The notes under the pieces are model-generated. The model ran no database searches. It was not told the origin of the DNA and saw only the letters and a program-made list of their open reading frames with translations. Of a stretch of DNA of 64,000 nucleotides, positions 48,668 to 58,493 are shown in pieces. The DNA comes from Acidovorax sp. NCPPB 4044 (GTDB lineage: Bacteria; Pseudomonadota; Gammaproteobacteria; Burkholderiales; Burkholderiaceae_C): contig NZ_JAMCOS010000001.1 in the NCBI RefSeq assembly GCF_028069655.1, forward strand, positions 1,084,001 through 1,148,000, given 5' to 3'. How positions within the stretch are numbered: the stretch's first letter is position 1; every line of letters begins with the position of its first letter. The position numbers and the translations under genes were made by a program.

Positions 48668-49864
48668 ATGCAATTCGCGTCCCGCCTCGCCAACGTCGAA
48701 ACCTCCGCCATCCGCGAGCTTTTCAAGCTGCTGGGCAAGCCCGGCATCATCAGTTTTGCCGGGGGCTTTCCCGACAGCGCCATGTTCGACGTGGACGGTA
48801 TCCGCGAGGCCAGCGAGCGCGCCTTGCGCGAGGAGCCGGGCGCCGCGCTGCAGTACGGCGCCACCGAGGGCTACCAGCCGCTGCGCGAGCAGCTCTCCTC
48901 CTTCATGGGCGACAAGGGCGCGCAGGGCGTGCGGCCCGACGACCTGATCGTCACCACGGGCAGCCAGCAGGCGCTGGACCTGCTGGGCAAGACGCTCATC
49001 AGCCCCGGCGACAAGGTGATCGTCGAGGGCCCTACGTTCCTGGCCACGATCCAGTGCTTCCGCCTCTACGGCGCCGAGCTGGTGAGCGCGCCGGTGGACG
49101 GGCAGGGCGTGGACCCCGATGCGCTGGAGCGGCTGATCGAGGAGCACCGCCCCAAGTTCGTCTACCTGATCCCCACGTTCGGCAACCCGAGCGGTGCGCT
49201 GCTGCCGCTGGAGCGCCGCCGCAAGATCCTGGAGATGGCCGTGCGCCACCAGACGCTGATCGTGGAAGACGATCCCTACGGCGATCTGTACTTTGGCGAG
49301 GCGCCGCCGCCGAGCCTGCTGGCGCTGTCCGCCACGGTGCCGGGCAGCCGCGAGCTGCTGGTGCATTGCGGCAGCCTGAGCAAGGTGCTGAGCCCGGGCC
49401 TGCGCGTGGGCTGGCTCATCGCACCGGCCGAGCTGCTGGCCAAGGCGACGATGTGCAAGCAGTTCAGCGATGCGCACACCAGCACCTTCGCGCAGGCCAC
49501 GGCCGCGCAGTACCTGCGTGCGGGCCGCATGCCGGCCACGTTGGCCAAGGTGCGCAGCGTGTATGCCGAGCGTGCCGCCACCATGGGCGAGGCGCTGCGC
49601 CGCGAACTGGGCGACGCGATCGATTTCGTGCAGCCGCAGGGCGGCCTGTTCGTATGGGCGCGTCTCACCGGCGCGGGCGGCGCGGTGGCCGACGGCAATT
49701 TGTTCGCCAAGCAGGCGATCGACCAGGGCGTGGCCTTCGTGCCGGGCACGCCGTTCTTCTGCGCCCACCCGGACCACGCCACGCTGCGCCTGTCGTTCGC
49801 GACGGCCGATGTCGGCAAGATCCGCGAGGGCGTGTCGCGCCTGGGCCGGGCGCTGCGCGGCTGA
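48668..49864 (+). CDS. PLP-dependent aminotransferase (MocR/LysN-type class I)
   Basis: A 398-residue class I aminotransferase. It has FAGGFPDSAMFD near the N-terminus, the ALQYGATEGYQPLRE segment, IPTFGNPSGALLPLERR, the aspartate in IVEDDPYGDLYF and the PLP lysine in CGSLSKVLSPGLRVGW. These are typical of the 2-aminoadipate/aromatic aminotransferase group (LysN, ARO8-like). Exact substrate is not deducible. It is divergent from nth. Confidence 0.88.
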   Translation: MQFASRLANVETSAIRELFKLLGKPGIISFAGGFPDSAMFDVDGIREASERALREEPGAALQYGATEGYQPLREQLSSFMGDKGAQGVRPDDLIVTTGSQQALDLLGKTLISPGDKVIVEGPTFLATIQCFRLYGAELVSAPVDGQGVDPDALERLIEEHRPKFVYLIPTFGNPSGALLPLERRRKILEMAVRHQTLIVEDDPYGDLYFGEAPPPSLLALSATVPGSRELLVHCGSLSKVLSPGLRVGWLIAPAELLAKATMCKQFSDAHTSTFAQATAAQYLRAGRMPATLAKVRSVYAERAATMGEALRRELGDAIDFVQPQGGLFVWARLTGAGGAVADGNLFAKQAIDQGVAFVPGTPFFCAHPDHATLRLSFATADVGKIREGVSRLGRALRG

Positions 49865-49943
49865 TGCCTGCCTGCGCCGGCCGCGCCGCCCGCGATGGCA
49901 GGCGTGCCGGGGGCCGTGCGCGGTTTGCGGTCCAATAGCGCCC

Positions 49944-50165
49944 ATGTCCGAATCCCGCACCCCTTCGCAGCGGCTCGACGAGCTGGAGATCAAGGCCAGC
50001 TACGCCGATGACCTGCTGGACCAGCTCAACGTCACCCTCTACCGCCAGCAACAGCAGATCGACGCGCTGCAGCGCGCCCTGGCCACGCTGCAGCGGCAAT
50101 TGCCCGATGCGGGCGATGCCTCCGCGGCGCGCAACCCGCGCGACGAGTTGCCGCCGCACTACTGA
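49944..50165 (+). CDS. slyX: SlyX family protein
   Basis: A 73-residue coiled-coil protein (ELEIKASYADDLLDQLNVTL, then YRQQQQIDALQ) ending in the characteristic DELPPHY. SlyX function is unknown. It lies 79 bases after the aminotransferase gene. Confidence 0.92.
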   Translation: MSESRTPSQRLDELEIKASYADDLLDQLNVTLYRQQQQIDALQRALATLQRQLPDAGDASAARNPRDELPPHY

Positions 50166-50225
50166 GGGCGAGCACCGCCCCGCCGCTTCTCTTCCATCCA
50201 CCCTTCGCCTGAAAGGCTTCGCACC

Positions 50226-51233
<1,008 letters not shown>

Positions 51234-51340
51234 AGCGGACCTTTCGGCGTGCGATGCGGCGCCGCGCCGAGGAACCGCTGTGCGGGCTGCCGTGGCGCTT
51301 GCTGCGGGGCTCTGCGCCGATATCCGTACCGCCCCGCGAT

Positions 51341-51358
51341 GCTATGAAAACCATAGTG
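51341..51358. repeat. partial GCTAT palindrome
   Basis: GCTATGAAAACCATAGTG resembles the palindromic half of the dispersed repeat but lacks the CCGCCGGAT arm; it may be a decayed copy. Confidence 0.4.
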
Positions 51359-51386
51359 CACGAAGGCGGGCGGTTACGATCGGCGC

Positions 51387-51770
51387 ATGCGAAAAACCTA
51401 TGTGCTCCACATCGAGGGCAAGAACCGCGACCGGCTCCTGGACGCCGCCCGCCATGACATCCACCGTTACCTGCGCCGCGAGCGCCGCCGCACGCTGCCC
51501 GAAGGCGTGCGGTTCTGGGATTTCGATTGCCGCTTCGGCGCCACGCAGGACGACGCGCGCAGCGTTCTGGAGGAAGAGATCACCGGCCTGATCGACGCGG
51601 TGGCGCGCTCGGGCGCCGCGCAGTTCTATGTCGAGATCGTGGCCAAGCCGGGGGAGGGCATGCCCCGCAAGCCGGCACCGCGCGCCGCAGCGGCTTCGGG
51701 CGATGGCCTGGAGGATGAAGGCGGTGAGTCTGGCGAGGGCGGCGGGGACGCCGGCGGCGGCGCAGACTGA
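51387..51770 (+). CDS. DUF6172-like protein
   Basis: A 127-residue soluble protein. The conserved core covers the first 90 residues (MRKTYVLHIEGKNRDRLLDA, IHRYLRRERRRTLPEGVRFW, FDCRFG) and is followed by an acidic Gly-rich tail. Relatives of about 100 residues are common in Comamonadaceae, usually annotated DUF6172. Function is unknown. It converges with the helicase gene. Confidence 0.75.
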   Translation: MRKTYVLHIEGKNRDRLLDAARHDIHRYLRRERRRTLPEGVRFWDFDCRFGATQDDARSVLEEEITGLIDAVARSGAAQFYVEIVAKPGEGMPRKPAPRAAAASGDGLEDEGGESGEGGGDAGGGAD

Positions 51771-51812
51771 GGCCCGCAGGCCGCGCCACGCAGGGCGGCG
51801 TGGCCGGTCAGG

Positions 51813-53174
51813 TCATTCCGGGCCCTGGTCCTTCGGTGGGGCTTCGGCGCCGCCGGCCTGCGCGGCGGCCGCCGCTGCCGCTGCACGCAGCTTGTCCTTC
51901 TTGCTCGGGCGCTTTCCCTTGATGCCGCCCGTGCCGGGCGGAAGCTTGCCGGGCCGTGGGGTGGCATCCGTTGCTGCACCGGGCGCCTGCCCGTCGTCCG
52001 CTGGCAGCGCTGTCAGCACCACTTCGAAGCCCTCGATCTGCTCGACCGGCAGCGACTGCAGGCCTTGCCGCCGGGCGATCAGCTGCCAGTGCGGCGCGGT
52101 GCCGGGCGTGACGAAGGTCACCGCCGCGCCGCTGGCGCCCGCCCGTCCCGTGCGGCCGATGCGGTGCACGTAGTCGGCCGCCGCGCGCGGGAGGTCGTAG
52201 TTGACCACCGCCGGCAGGCCGGCGATGTCGATGCCGCGCGCCGCGAGGTCGGTGGTCACCAGCACCTGCCAGCGCTCGTCCTTGAATTCCTGCAGCACCT
52301 GCCGCCGCGTGCCCTGGCTCAGGCCGCCGTGGAAGGGCGACGCATAGATGCCCGCCTTGTAGAGCTTTTCGGCCACGTGCTCGGCGGCGTATTGCGTGGC
52401 CACGAACACCAGCACGCGGGTCCAGCCGGCTTCTTCCTTCACGAGGTGCCTGAGCAACTGCGTGCGCCGGTTCTCCTCCACCGCGATGGCCCGCTGGGCG
52501 ATGTCGGGCGCGGTGCCCGGCTCCTGCGGGACGTCGACGCGCAGCGGGTCGCGCAGCAGGCCCTCGGCCAGCGCGGCCACGCCGTCCGGAAAGGTCGCGG
52601 AGAAAAGCAGGTGCTGGCGCTGCGCCGGCAGCAGCGCCAGCACGCGCTGCAGTTCCTCGGCGAACCCCAGGTCCAGCAGCCGGTCCGCCTCGTCCAGCAC
52701 CAGGGTCCGCACCCACGCCAGCGACAGCGCGTTGTGTTCCACCAGGTCCAGCAGGCGGCCGGGCGTCGCCACCACCACATCGGCGCCGCCGCGCAGCGCC
52801 ATCATCTGCGGGTTGGGGGAGACGCCGCCATAGGCCACGGCGATCTTCAGCCGCGCCGGCAGGTGCCGGGCCAGGTCGCCCAGCACCCCGGCCACCTGCA
52901 CGGCCAGCTCGCGCGTGGGCACGAGCACCAGGGCGCGCACGCGGCGGGGCGTGCGGCCCGGTCCGGCCCCGGGTGCCTCGGGCAGCAACTGCTGCAGCAG
53001 CGGCAGGCCGAACGCCACCGTTTTGCCCGAGCCCGTCTGTGCGCAGCCCCGCAGGTCGCGCCCCTGCAGCACGGCCGGAATGGCCTCGGCCTGGACCGGC
53101 GTGGGCGTGGTGAAGCCCTGGGCGTTGGCGGCCTGGACGAGGGCGGGCGAGAGGCCGAGGGCGGCAAAGGGCAT
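51813..53174 (-). CDS. rhlE: DEAD-box RNA helicase, RhlE-like
   Basis: A 453-residue ATP-dependent RNA helicase. Motifs in order: Q motif FTTPTPVQAEAIPAVLQGRD, Walker A AQTGSGKT, PTRELAVQV, DEAD in LVLDEADRLLDLG, SATF, then the second domain with VATQYAAEHVAEKL, HGGLSQGTR, TTDLAARGIDI and HRIGRTGRAG. A Lys/Ala-rich tail (RPSKKDKLRAAAAA) is typical of RhlE proteins. The start at 53174 gives MPFAALGLSPALVQA, the expected N-terminus. Confidence 0.93.
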   Translation of the reverse strand: MPFAALGLSPALVQAANAQGFTTPTPVQAEAIPAVLQGRDLRGCAQTGSGKTVAFGLPLLQQLLPEAPGAGPGRTPRRVRALVLVPTRELAVQVAGVLGDLARHLPARLKIAVAYGGVSPNPQMMALRGGADVVVATPGRLLDLVEHNALSLAWVRTLVLDEADRLLDLGFAEELQRVLALLPAQRQHLLFSATFPDGVAALAEGLLRDPLRVDVPQEPGTAPDIAQRAIAVEENRRTQLLRHLVKEEAGWTRVLVFVATQYAAEHVAEKLYKAGIYASPFHGGLSQGTRRQVLQEFKDERWQVLVTTDLAARGIDIAGLPAVVNYDLPRAAADYVHRIGRTGRAGASGAAVTFVTPGTAPHWQLIARRQGLQSLPVEQIEGFEVVLTALPADDGQAPGAATDATPRPGKLPPGTGGIKGKRPSKKDKLRAAAAAAAAQAGGAEAPPKDQGPE

Positions 53175-53356
53175 GGCGGGCAAAAGAGGGACGCGGCGCG
53201 CGCGCTGTGCGCGCTGTACCGCTGGAAAGAAGAAAGGCGCGATTGTGCGGTACGCCCCGGGCCACCCGGATAATCCGGACTGCTTCACCCCGAGACCGAG
53301 CCTGCCATGACGCCCATCCTTTCCCTCCGGACTCACCGGCCACACCGGAGCTCGCC

Positions 53357-53722
53357 ATGCGCATGAGCAGCCCGGGCGGGCTCGTCTACTCCACAGATTC
53401 CGGCCGCATGTGCCCTGCCTGCCGCCGGCCGGCGGCGCAATGCGCCTGCGCCGCGCTGCGGGCCTCGGCCGTGCCGGCGGGCGACGGCACCGTGCGCGTC
53501 TCGCGCGAGACCAAGGGCCGTGGCGGCAAGGCCGTGACGGTGGTCAAGGGCGCTGCGCTGCCGGCGGCCGAACTGGTGCAGCTGGGCAAACAGCTCAAGG
53601 CGGCCTGCGGCTCGGGCGGCACCGTCAAGGACGGCGTGATCGAGGTGCAGGGCGACCATGTGGAGCGCGTGGTGCAGGCACTCCAATCGCTGGGCCACAA
53701 GGCCAAGCGCGCGGGCGGGTGA
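53357..53722 (+). CDS. SUI1/YciH family translation initiation-like protein
   Basis: A 121-residue protein. An N-terminal Cys-rich patch (CPACRRPAAQCAC) is followed by a SUI1 fold (RVSRETKGRGGKAVTVVKGA, KAACGSGGTVKDGVIEVQGD, ALQSLGHKAKRAGG). Bacterial SUI1/YciH proteins affect start-site fidelity. It is 10 bases upstream of the DUF3820 gene. Confidence 0.9.
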   Translation: MRMSSPGGLVYSTDSGRMCPACRRPAAQCACAALRASAVPAGDGTVRVSRETKGRGGKAVTVVKGAALPAAELVQLGKQLKAACGSGGTVKDGVIEVQGDHVERVVQALQSLGHKAKRAGG

Positions 53723-53732
53723 GGGCGGGCGC

Positions 53733-53954
53733 ATGGACCCCGTGCAACTGGAGCGCCTTCTCACCGTTGCCATGCCCTACGGCAAGCACAAGGGCACGCC
53801 GATCGCCGACCTGCCGGGCAATTACCTGAACTGGTTCGCGCGCGAAGGCTTCCCGCCCGGCGACGTCGGCCGCCTGCTAGCGCTGATGCACGAGATCGAC
53901 CACAACGGCCTGTCGGACCTGCTGGCGCCGCTGCGCGCGCAACAGGGCCGCTGA
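53733..53954 (+). CDS. DUF3820 family protein
   Basis: A 73-residue protein with the family core AMPYGKHKGTPIADLPGNYL and NWFAREGFPPGDVGRLLALM. DUF3820 proteins are also labelled putative quorum-sensing-regulated virulence factors, but function is not established. Probably co-transcribed with the SUI1 gene. Confidence 0.88.
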   Translation: MDPVQLERLLTVAMPYGKHKGTPIADLPGNYLNWFAREGFPPGDVGRLLALMHEIDHNGLSDLLAPLRAQQGR

Positions 53955-53964
53955 CGCCGTCGCC

Positions 53965-54390
53965 TCAATGGCCGTGGCCGTGGTCTGGATCGCGGGCCTC
54001 CGCGAAATCCGGCAGCCGCCCCAGCATGCCGCGGAAGAGCTGCCGCGCCACGCCGTGCGCCGCCTGCTGCAAGCCGTGCGCCGCCTCGGGCGTGAAGCGC
54101 CGGCCGGTGTGCTCGCCCCAGAGCCGCACCCAGGCCGCGAAATGCGCGGGCGTCACGCCCGGCAGCGGCCGGTGGCTCGCCATCACGTTGCCCCGGTAGC
54201 TGCGCGCCCCCAGGGCCACCGTGCTCCAGAAATCGACCATGCGGGCCAGGTGCGCGTCCCACCGGTCCTGCAGCGCCGCCTCGAACACCGGGCCCAGCAG
54301 CGGGTCGCGGCGCACGTCGGCATAGAAGTCGTGCACCAGCCGGGTGATGCTGTCGGTGTCGGGCGTTTCGAGGAGGCGGTCGTCGGGCAT
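53965..54390 (-). CDS. group III truncated haemoglobin
   Basis: A 141-residue globin of the two-over-two fold. It has ITRLVHDFYADVRRDPLLGP, the FWSTVALGARSYRGN segment and ARQLFRGMLG; histidine in SHRPLP and TPAHFAAW are haem-region candidates. The C-terminus is His-rich (DPDHGHGH). It lies directly downstream of ytfE and near nsrR, so a role in NO or nitrosative stress response is likely and consistent with this globin class. Confidence 0.85.
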   Translation of the reverse strand: MPDDRLLETPDTDSITRLVHDFYADVRRDPLLGPVFEAALQDRWDAHLARMVDFWSTVALGARSYRGNVMASHRPLPGVTPAHFAAWVRLWGEHTGRRFTPEAAHGLQQAAHGVARQLFRGMLGRLPDFAEARDPDHGHGH

Positions 54391-54419
54391 CGGGTCGGGG
54401 TTTTCGGAAGGAAGGCCGG

Positions 54420-55169
54420 TCAGCCGCAGGCGCAGCCCGTGGAGCCGCAGCCCTGCGTTGCCAGGGAGGCGGGCTGCGGCGCGTCGAACCGCGGGAACAG
54501 CACATTGTTCTCCAGGTGGATGTGGTCGATGAGGTCGTCGCGGAACTGCGCCAGGCCGGCATAGAGCGCGCGCCAGGTGTTGCACGCGCCGTCGGGCGGC
54601 GCCATCTGGCGCGTCAGGCCGCCGATGCGTTCGAGCGTTTCGCCGTGGTCGGTGTGCTCGGCGCGCATCATCGCGATGGGTGCACCGGCGAACGAGCCGT
54701 CTCCGGCGGCGAGCAGCGGGAACAGCACGCGTTCTTCCTTGAGCATGTGCGAGAGCAGTTCGCCCTGCGCGGATTCGAGCAGGTCGGCCAGGCCCGCGGG
54801 CACCTGCGGATGGTCGCGGTGCACGGCCTCCACCCGGCGCGCCATGCGGATCAGCTCGGGCAACTGCATGCGGTGCACCTCGTGGAAGCGCGTGACGATG
54901 TGCTCGATCAGCGCGCGCGTGGGCTGCTGCGGATCGGGCGCGGCGGCGCTGCGCTGCAGGGCGGCGAATTCATCGACCAGCGCGGCGAGATCCAGGCCCT
55001 TGTCGGCGGCGGCCTGCGCCAGGCTCACCTGCCCGCCGCAGCAGAAATCCAGCTTCAGGCGGCGGAACACCGCCGTGGCGCCGGGCAACTGCACGGCGAG
55101 CTGGCCCAGAGACTGGCGGGCGTCCACCGGGGCGGCGGCGGGCAGGGGGTCGGGAAGGCGGGCGTTCAT
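54420..55169 (-). CDS. ytfE: iron-sulfur cluster repair di-iron protein (RIC/YtfE)
   Basis: A 249-residue protein that repairs Fe-S clusters damaged by NO or oxidants. The N-terminal ScdA-like domain has the conserved LKLDFCCGGQVSLAQA. The haemerythrin-like domain supplies di-iron ligands (HIVTRFHEVHR, LLSHMLKEERVLFP, RAEHTDHGETLERIG, IDHIHLENNVLFPRFD). The C-terminus ends in a Cys-rich GCGSTGCACG tail. It is divergent from nsrR with a palindromic operator in between. Confidence 0.94.
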   Translation of the reverse strand: MNARLPDPLPAAAPVDARQSLGQLAVQLPGATAVFRRLKLDFCCGGQVSLAQAAADKGLDLAALVDEFAALQRSAAAPDPQQPTRALIEHIVTRFHEVHRMQLPELIRMARRVEAVHRDHPQVPAGLADLLESAQGELLSHMLKEERVLFPLLAAGDGSFAGAPIAMMRAEHTDHGETLERIGGLTRQMAPPDGACNTWRALYAGLAQFRDDLIDHIHLENNVLFPRFDAPQPASLATQGCGSTGCACG

Positions 55170-55182
55170 CGTGGGCTCCTTG

Positions 55183-55205
55183 AAGATTCATCGTTCATGA
55201 ATATT
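55183..55205. promoter_or_regulatory. 23-bp NsrR-type operator
   Basis: An 11-1-11 arrangement with half-sites AAGATTCAT and ATGAATATT (reverse complement AATATTCAT), close to the AAGATGCATTT-type NsrR consensus. It starts 14 bases upstream of the ytfE ATG and is within the divergent nsrR promoter. A further AAGATGC half-site occurs at 55212-55218. Confidence 0.75.
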
Positions 55206-55258
55206 TGCAATAAGATGCCCGGCTTACCGCCGATCCGGATTGATCCAACGCAAGCACC

Positions 55259-55762
55259 ATGCGCCTGACCCAGTGGACCGACTACGCCCTGCGCGTGCTG
55301 ATGTACTGCGCCGCCAGCGAGGGGCGCGCGCAGCCCGTGACCATCACCGAGATAGCGGCGCAGCACGGCATCTCGCGCAGCCACCTCATGAAGATCGTGC
55401 AGCAGCTGTCCGCGCAGGGTTTGCTGGGCACCACGCGCGGGCGGGGCGGGGGGCTGCGCCTGGGCGCGCCGGCCACGCAGATCCGCCTGGGCGACGTGGT
55501 CCGGCTCACCGAGGCGGATTTCGACATGGTGGAGTGCTTCGACCCGGCGGTGAACCAGTGCCGCCTGACCGGCCACTGCCGGCTGCGCGGCGTGCTCTCG
55601 GAGGCCACGCAGAGCTACCTCGCGGTGCTGGACGGGGTCACGCTGGCCGATCTCGTCGCGCGCCCGGCGGCAACCGTCGCCGCGCCCACGGGGCGCCGCC
55701 GCGCGGCCTTGCCGGCGCCGGTGCCGGGGCTGCCGTCACCCGCACCGTTGGCACTGCCCTGA
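55259..55762 (+). CDS. nsrR: Rrf2-family nitric-oxide-sensing repressor
   Basis: A 167-residue repressor that senses NO through a Fe-S cluster. The winged HTH is MRLTQWTDYALRVLMYCA and ISRSHLMKIVQQLSAQGLL, with the wing GRGGGLRLG. The cluster cysteines are C93, C101 and C107 in VECFDPAVNQCRLTGHC (CX7CX5C; E. coli NsrR has three at 91/96/102). The C-terminal tail is Ala/Pro-rich. It probably represses ytfE and the globin gene. Confidence 0.93.
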   Translation: MRLTQWTDYALRVLMYCAASEGRAQPVTITEIAAQHGISRSHLMKIVQQLSAQGLLGTTRGRGGGLRLGAPATQIRLGDVVRLTEADFDMVECFDPAVNQCRLTGHCRLRGVLSEATQSYLAVLDGVTLADLVARPAATVAAPTGRRRAALPAPVPGLPSPAPLALP

Positions 55763-55782
55763 TATTGCGGCCTGGGGTTGAG

Positions 55783-55842
55783 TGCTTTTTGGGCTCCATG
55801 CCGCCGTATCCATTGGTTTGTCTGCTATCTTTTCGATAGCTT
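55783..55842 (+). repeat. dispersed GCTAT palindrome repeat, copy at the argP 3' end
   Basis: TGCTTTTTGGGCTCCATGCC, GCCGTATCCATTGG, and the perfect palindrome GCTATC-TTTTC-GATAGC (55824-55840). The argP stop codon lies in the palindrome. Confidence 0.88.
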
Positions 55843-56781
55843 GCGAGCGCCGCCCGTGCGCGGCTTCCTGCCGGTGCCCAGCCAGGCGCTGGCGGCCGAC
55901 ATCACGCACTGGGTGAGCCGCTCCAGCCCCGCCTGCGCCAATCGCGGGTGGGCCCAGTAGAGCGTCACGTCCATGCCGGTGCCGGGCAGCATTTCCACGA
56001 GGGTGCCGGCCGCGAGCTGCTCTTCGATCAGCACGGTGGGATGCATGCCCCAGCCGATGCCCATCTCGCAGCTGCGCAGGAAACCCTGGTTGGACGGCAG
56101 GAAGTGGCGCGGCGGGTGGCGCCGCGAGGCCAGGCCCTGGCGCTGCAGCCACTGGTCCTGCAGGCGGTCCTTGCGGCTGTAGACCATCATCGGCGCGCCG
56201 GCCAGGGACTCGGGCGTGACGCCGTCGCCGCCCACCGTGCCGAAGTGCTGCCGCACGAAGCCGGGGCTGGCCGCCGCCAGGTAGTGCATGGTGCCCAGGG
56301 GCCAGCTGTTGCAGCCCGCGATGGTGCCGGCCGTGGCGGTGACGGCGGCGATCACCTCGCCTTCGCGCAGCCGCTGCGCGGTGTGCTCCTGGTCGTCGAT
56401 GCGCACGTCCAGCAGCTCGTTGCCGCCCGCCGTGAAGGCAGCCATGGCATCCATGAACCAGGTGGAGAGCGAATCGTCGTTCACCGCCAGCTTGAGCGTG
56501 GGCGCGGGCGCCTGCGCATCGGGCACGAGCGCGGGGTGCGCGCGCCGCAGCTCGTTCTCCAGCAGCGCCACCTGCTCCAGGTGCAGGCACAGCCGCCGCC
56601 CGGCCTCGGTGCCGGTGCAGGGCGTGCCGCGCTGCACGAGCACCTGCCCGGCGCGCTCCTCCAGCTGCTTCACCCGCTGGGAAATCGCCGAGGGCGTGAC
56701 ATGGAGGCGCCGCGCGGCGCGCTCGAAGCTGCCCTCGCGCACCACGGCTGCGAGGGCTTCCAGACCGGCGTAATCGAGCAT
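55825..56781 (-). CDS. argP: LysR-family regulator ArgP/LysG
   Basis: A 318-residue LysR regulator. The HTH is FERAARRLHVTPSAISQRVK and EERAGQVLVQR. The effector domain has LAVNDDSLSTWFMDA, CNSWPLGTMHYLAAASP and EMGIGWGMHP, all typical of ArgP/IciA/LysG. It controls the divergent LysE/ArgO exporter in response to Lys or Arg. Its last residues (KLSKR) and TAG stop are encoded by a dispersed repeat, so the C-terminal tail differs from relatives only at the very end. Confidence 0.92.
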   Translation of the reverse strand: MLDYAGLEALAAVVREGSFERAARRLHVTPSAISQRVKQLEERAGQVLVQRGTPCTGTEAGRRLCLHLEQVALLENELRRAHPALVPDAQAPAPTLKLAVNDDSLSTWFMDAMAAFTAGGNELLDVRIDDQEHTAQRLREGEVIAAVTATAGTIAGCNSWPLGTMHYLAAASPGFVRQHFGTVGGDGVTPESLAGAPMMVYSRKDRLQDQWLQRQGLASRRHPPRHFLPSNQGFLRSCEMGIGWGMHPTVLIEEQLAAGTLVEMLPGTGMDVTLYWAHPRLAQAGLERLTQCVMSAASAWLGTGRKPRTGGARKLSKR

Positions 56782-56962
56782 GGCGTTCTGTGGGGGCAGC
56801 CGACGCGACCCTGCCGGCGTCTCCGCCGCCTCCGGCCGCGCAGCGCATGCGGCCCGGATGCTCGGGGGCGGGAGAAACGTCGCCGGAAGTGCTTAGCTAC
56901 TCTTAATGGTGGTTAGTGTTTTTAAGTTTACATAATTTTTACGGCCACCCAGAATCGGCCGC

Positions 56963-57634
56963 ATGTGGGCTCTCTTCTCCTCCTTCTCGTTCGGTTCTCC
57001 GTGGCTGGCTGGCGGTGCGTCCGCCGCCTGGGTGGCCGGCTTCACGGTCTGCCTGTCGCTGATCGTCTCCATCGGCGCGCAGAACGCCTATGTGCTGCGC
57101 CAGGCCGTCGCCGGCCGCCACGTGCGGGTCTGCGTGGCGCTGTGCGTGCTGGCGGATGCGGTGCTGATCGGGGCCGGGGTGGCGGGCCTCGCGCGCCTGC
57201 TGGAGAGCGCCCCGGGCCTGGGCCGGGCGCTCACGGCGGGCGGTGCCGTCTTCCTGCTGGCCTACGGCCTGTTCGCCTGGCACCGCGCGCTGTCCGGCGC
57301 CGGCGCGGGCCTGCAGGCGGACCGGGGCCGCGCCCGGCAGGGCCTGCTGGGCGTGGTGGGCACGCTGGCGGCCATCACGCTGCTGAACCCGCACACCTAT
57401 CTGGACACGGTGGTGCTGGTGGGCTCCATCGGTGCGCGGCAGGAAGGAGCGCTGAAATGGGTGTTCGTGGCCGGATCGGCATCGGCCAGCCTGCTGTGGT
57501 TCGTGCTGCTGGCGTTCGCGGGGCGGCGGCTGCAGGCGGTGTTCGCCCGGGCCCTGGCGTGGCGCCTGATGGACGGCATCACCGGCGCCATCATGCTGGG
57601 CCTGTCGTTCTGGCTGTGGCGCGGGCTGGCATGA
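56963..57634 (+). CDS. LysE/ArgO family basic amino-acid exporter
   Basis: A 223-residue membrane protein with about six helices. LysE family motifs: FTVCLSLIVSIGAQNAYVLR, ADAVLIGAGVAGL and ITLLNPHTYLDTVVLVGSIG. It exports lysine and/or arginine. It is divergent from argP, its usual regulator, across a 181-base promoter region that is AT-rich near 56900-56940. Confidence 0.93.
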   Translation: MWALFSSFSFGSPWLAGGASAAWVAGFTVCLSLIVSIGAQNAYVLRQAVAGRHVRVCVALCVLADAVLIGAGVAGLARLLESAPGLGRALTAGGAVFLLAYGLFAWHRALSGAGAGLQADRGRARQGLLGVVGTLAAITLLNPHTYLDTVVLVGSIGARQEGALKWVFVAGSASASLLWFVLLAFAGRRLQAVFARALAWRLMDGITGAIMLGLSFWLWRGLA

Positions 57635-57658
57635 AAAAAGCGCCGCAGGGCGGCGCTG
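57634..57658 (-). terminator. rho-independent terminator downstream of metQ
   Basis: On the minus strand GCGCCGCC-CT-GCGGCGC-type stem followed by TTTTTT, about 47 bases after the metQ stop and immediately behind the convergent exporter gene. Confidence 0.8.
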
Positions 57659-57704
57659 GGGTGCGGCTGGCAGGGCGCAGGCGCGAGGGCCTGCGCACCG
57701 GGCC

Positions 57705-58493
57705 TCAGAACGCGGGCACGACGGCGCCCTGGTATTTTTCCTGGATGAACTTCTTCACTTCGGGCGTGTGCAGCGCCTTCACCAGCTTGGCGATCGCGGG
57801 GTCGTTGGCGCGGTCGGCGCGTGCGGCGACGAAGTTGGCGTAGGGCGAATCGCTGCCTTCGATGAAAAGGGCGTCCTTCGTGGGGTTGAGCTTGGCCTCG
57901 ATCGCGTAGTTGGTGTTGATCAGGGCCAGGTCCACGTCCTGCAGCGCGCGGGGCAGCAGGGCGGCTTCCAGCTCACGGAACTTGAGCTTCTTGGGATTCT
58001 TGACGATGTCGATCGGCGTGGCCGTGATGTTCGCGGGGTCCTTGAGCTGGATGAGGCCCTGCTTCTGCAGCAGCACCAGCGCGCGGCCGGCATTCGACGG
58101 GTCGTTCGGGATGGCGATGGTGGCGCCGTCCTTCAGCTCGCTCACGGCCTTGATCTTCTTCGAGTAGGCACCGAAGGGCTCCACGTGCACCTTGCCGTTC
58201 GGCACGGCCACGATGCTGCTCTTGCGGTCCTTGTTGTAGCTGTCCAGGTAGGGCTGGTGCTGGAAGAAGTTGGCGTCGAGCTGCTTGTCTTCCACCGCCG
58301 CGTTAGGCTGGATGTAGTCGCTGAATTCACGCACCTGCAGGTCCACGCCCTGGGCCTTGAGCTGGGGCTTCACGAAGTTCAGGATCTCGGCGTGCGGGAC
58401 GGCGGACGCGGCCACCTTGAGGACGGTGTCGGCGGCATGGGCAGACACGGCGAGTGCGGCGATGGCCAGGACGGAGAGGGCTTTTTTCAGCAT
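57705..58493 (-). CDS. metQ: MetQ/NlpA-family substrate-binding protein
   Basis: A 262-residue periplasmic protein. The signal peptide MLKKALSVLAIAALAVSAHA has no lipobox cysteine. The mature part has the family motifs VPHAEILNFVKPQLKAQGVD, LDANFFQHQPYLD, IAIPNDPSNAGRALVLLQ, LALINTNYAIEA and AKLVKALHTPEVKKFIQEKY. The family binds methionine for MetNI. No metN or metI is adjacent, so it is an orphan here. Upstream in-frame starts exist but would precede the signal peptide. Confidence 0.88.
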   Translation of the reverse strand: MLKKALSVLAIAALAVSAHAADTVLKVAASAVPHAEILNFVKPQLKAQGVDLQVREFSDYIQPNAAVEDKQLDANFFQHQPYLDSYNKDRKSSIVAVPNGKVHVEPFGAYSKKIKAVSELKDGATIAIPNDPSNAGRALVLLQKQGLIQLKDPANITATPIDIVKNPKKLKFRELEAALLPRALQDVDLALINTNYAIEAKLNPTKDALFIEGSDSPYANFVAARADRANDPAIAKLVKALHTPEVKKFIQEKYQGAVVPAF

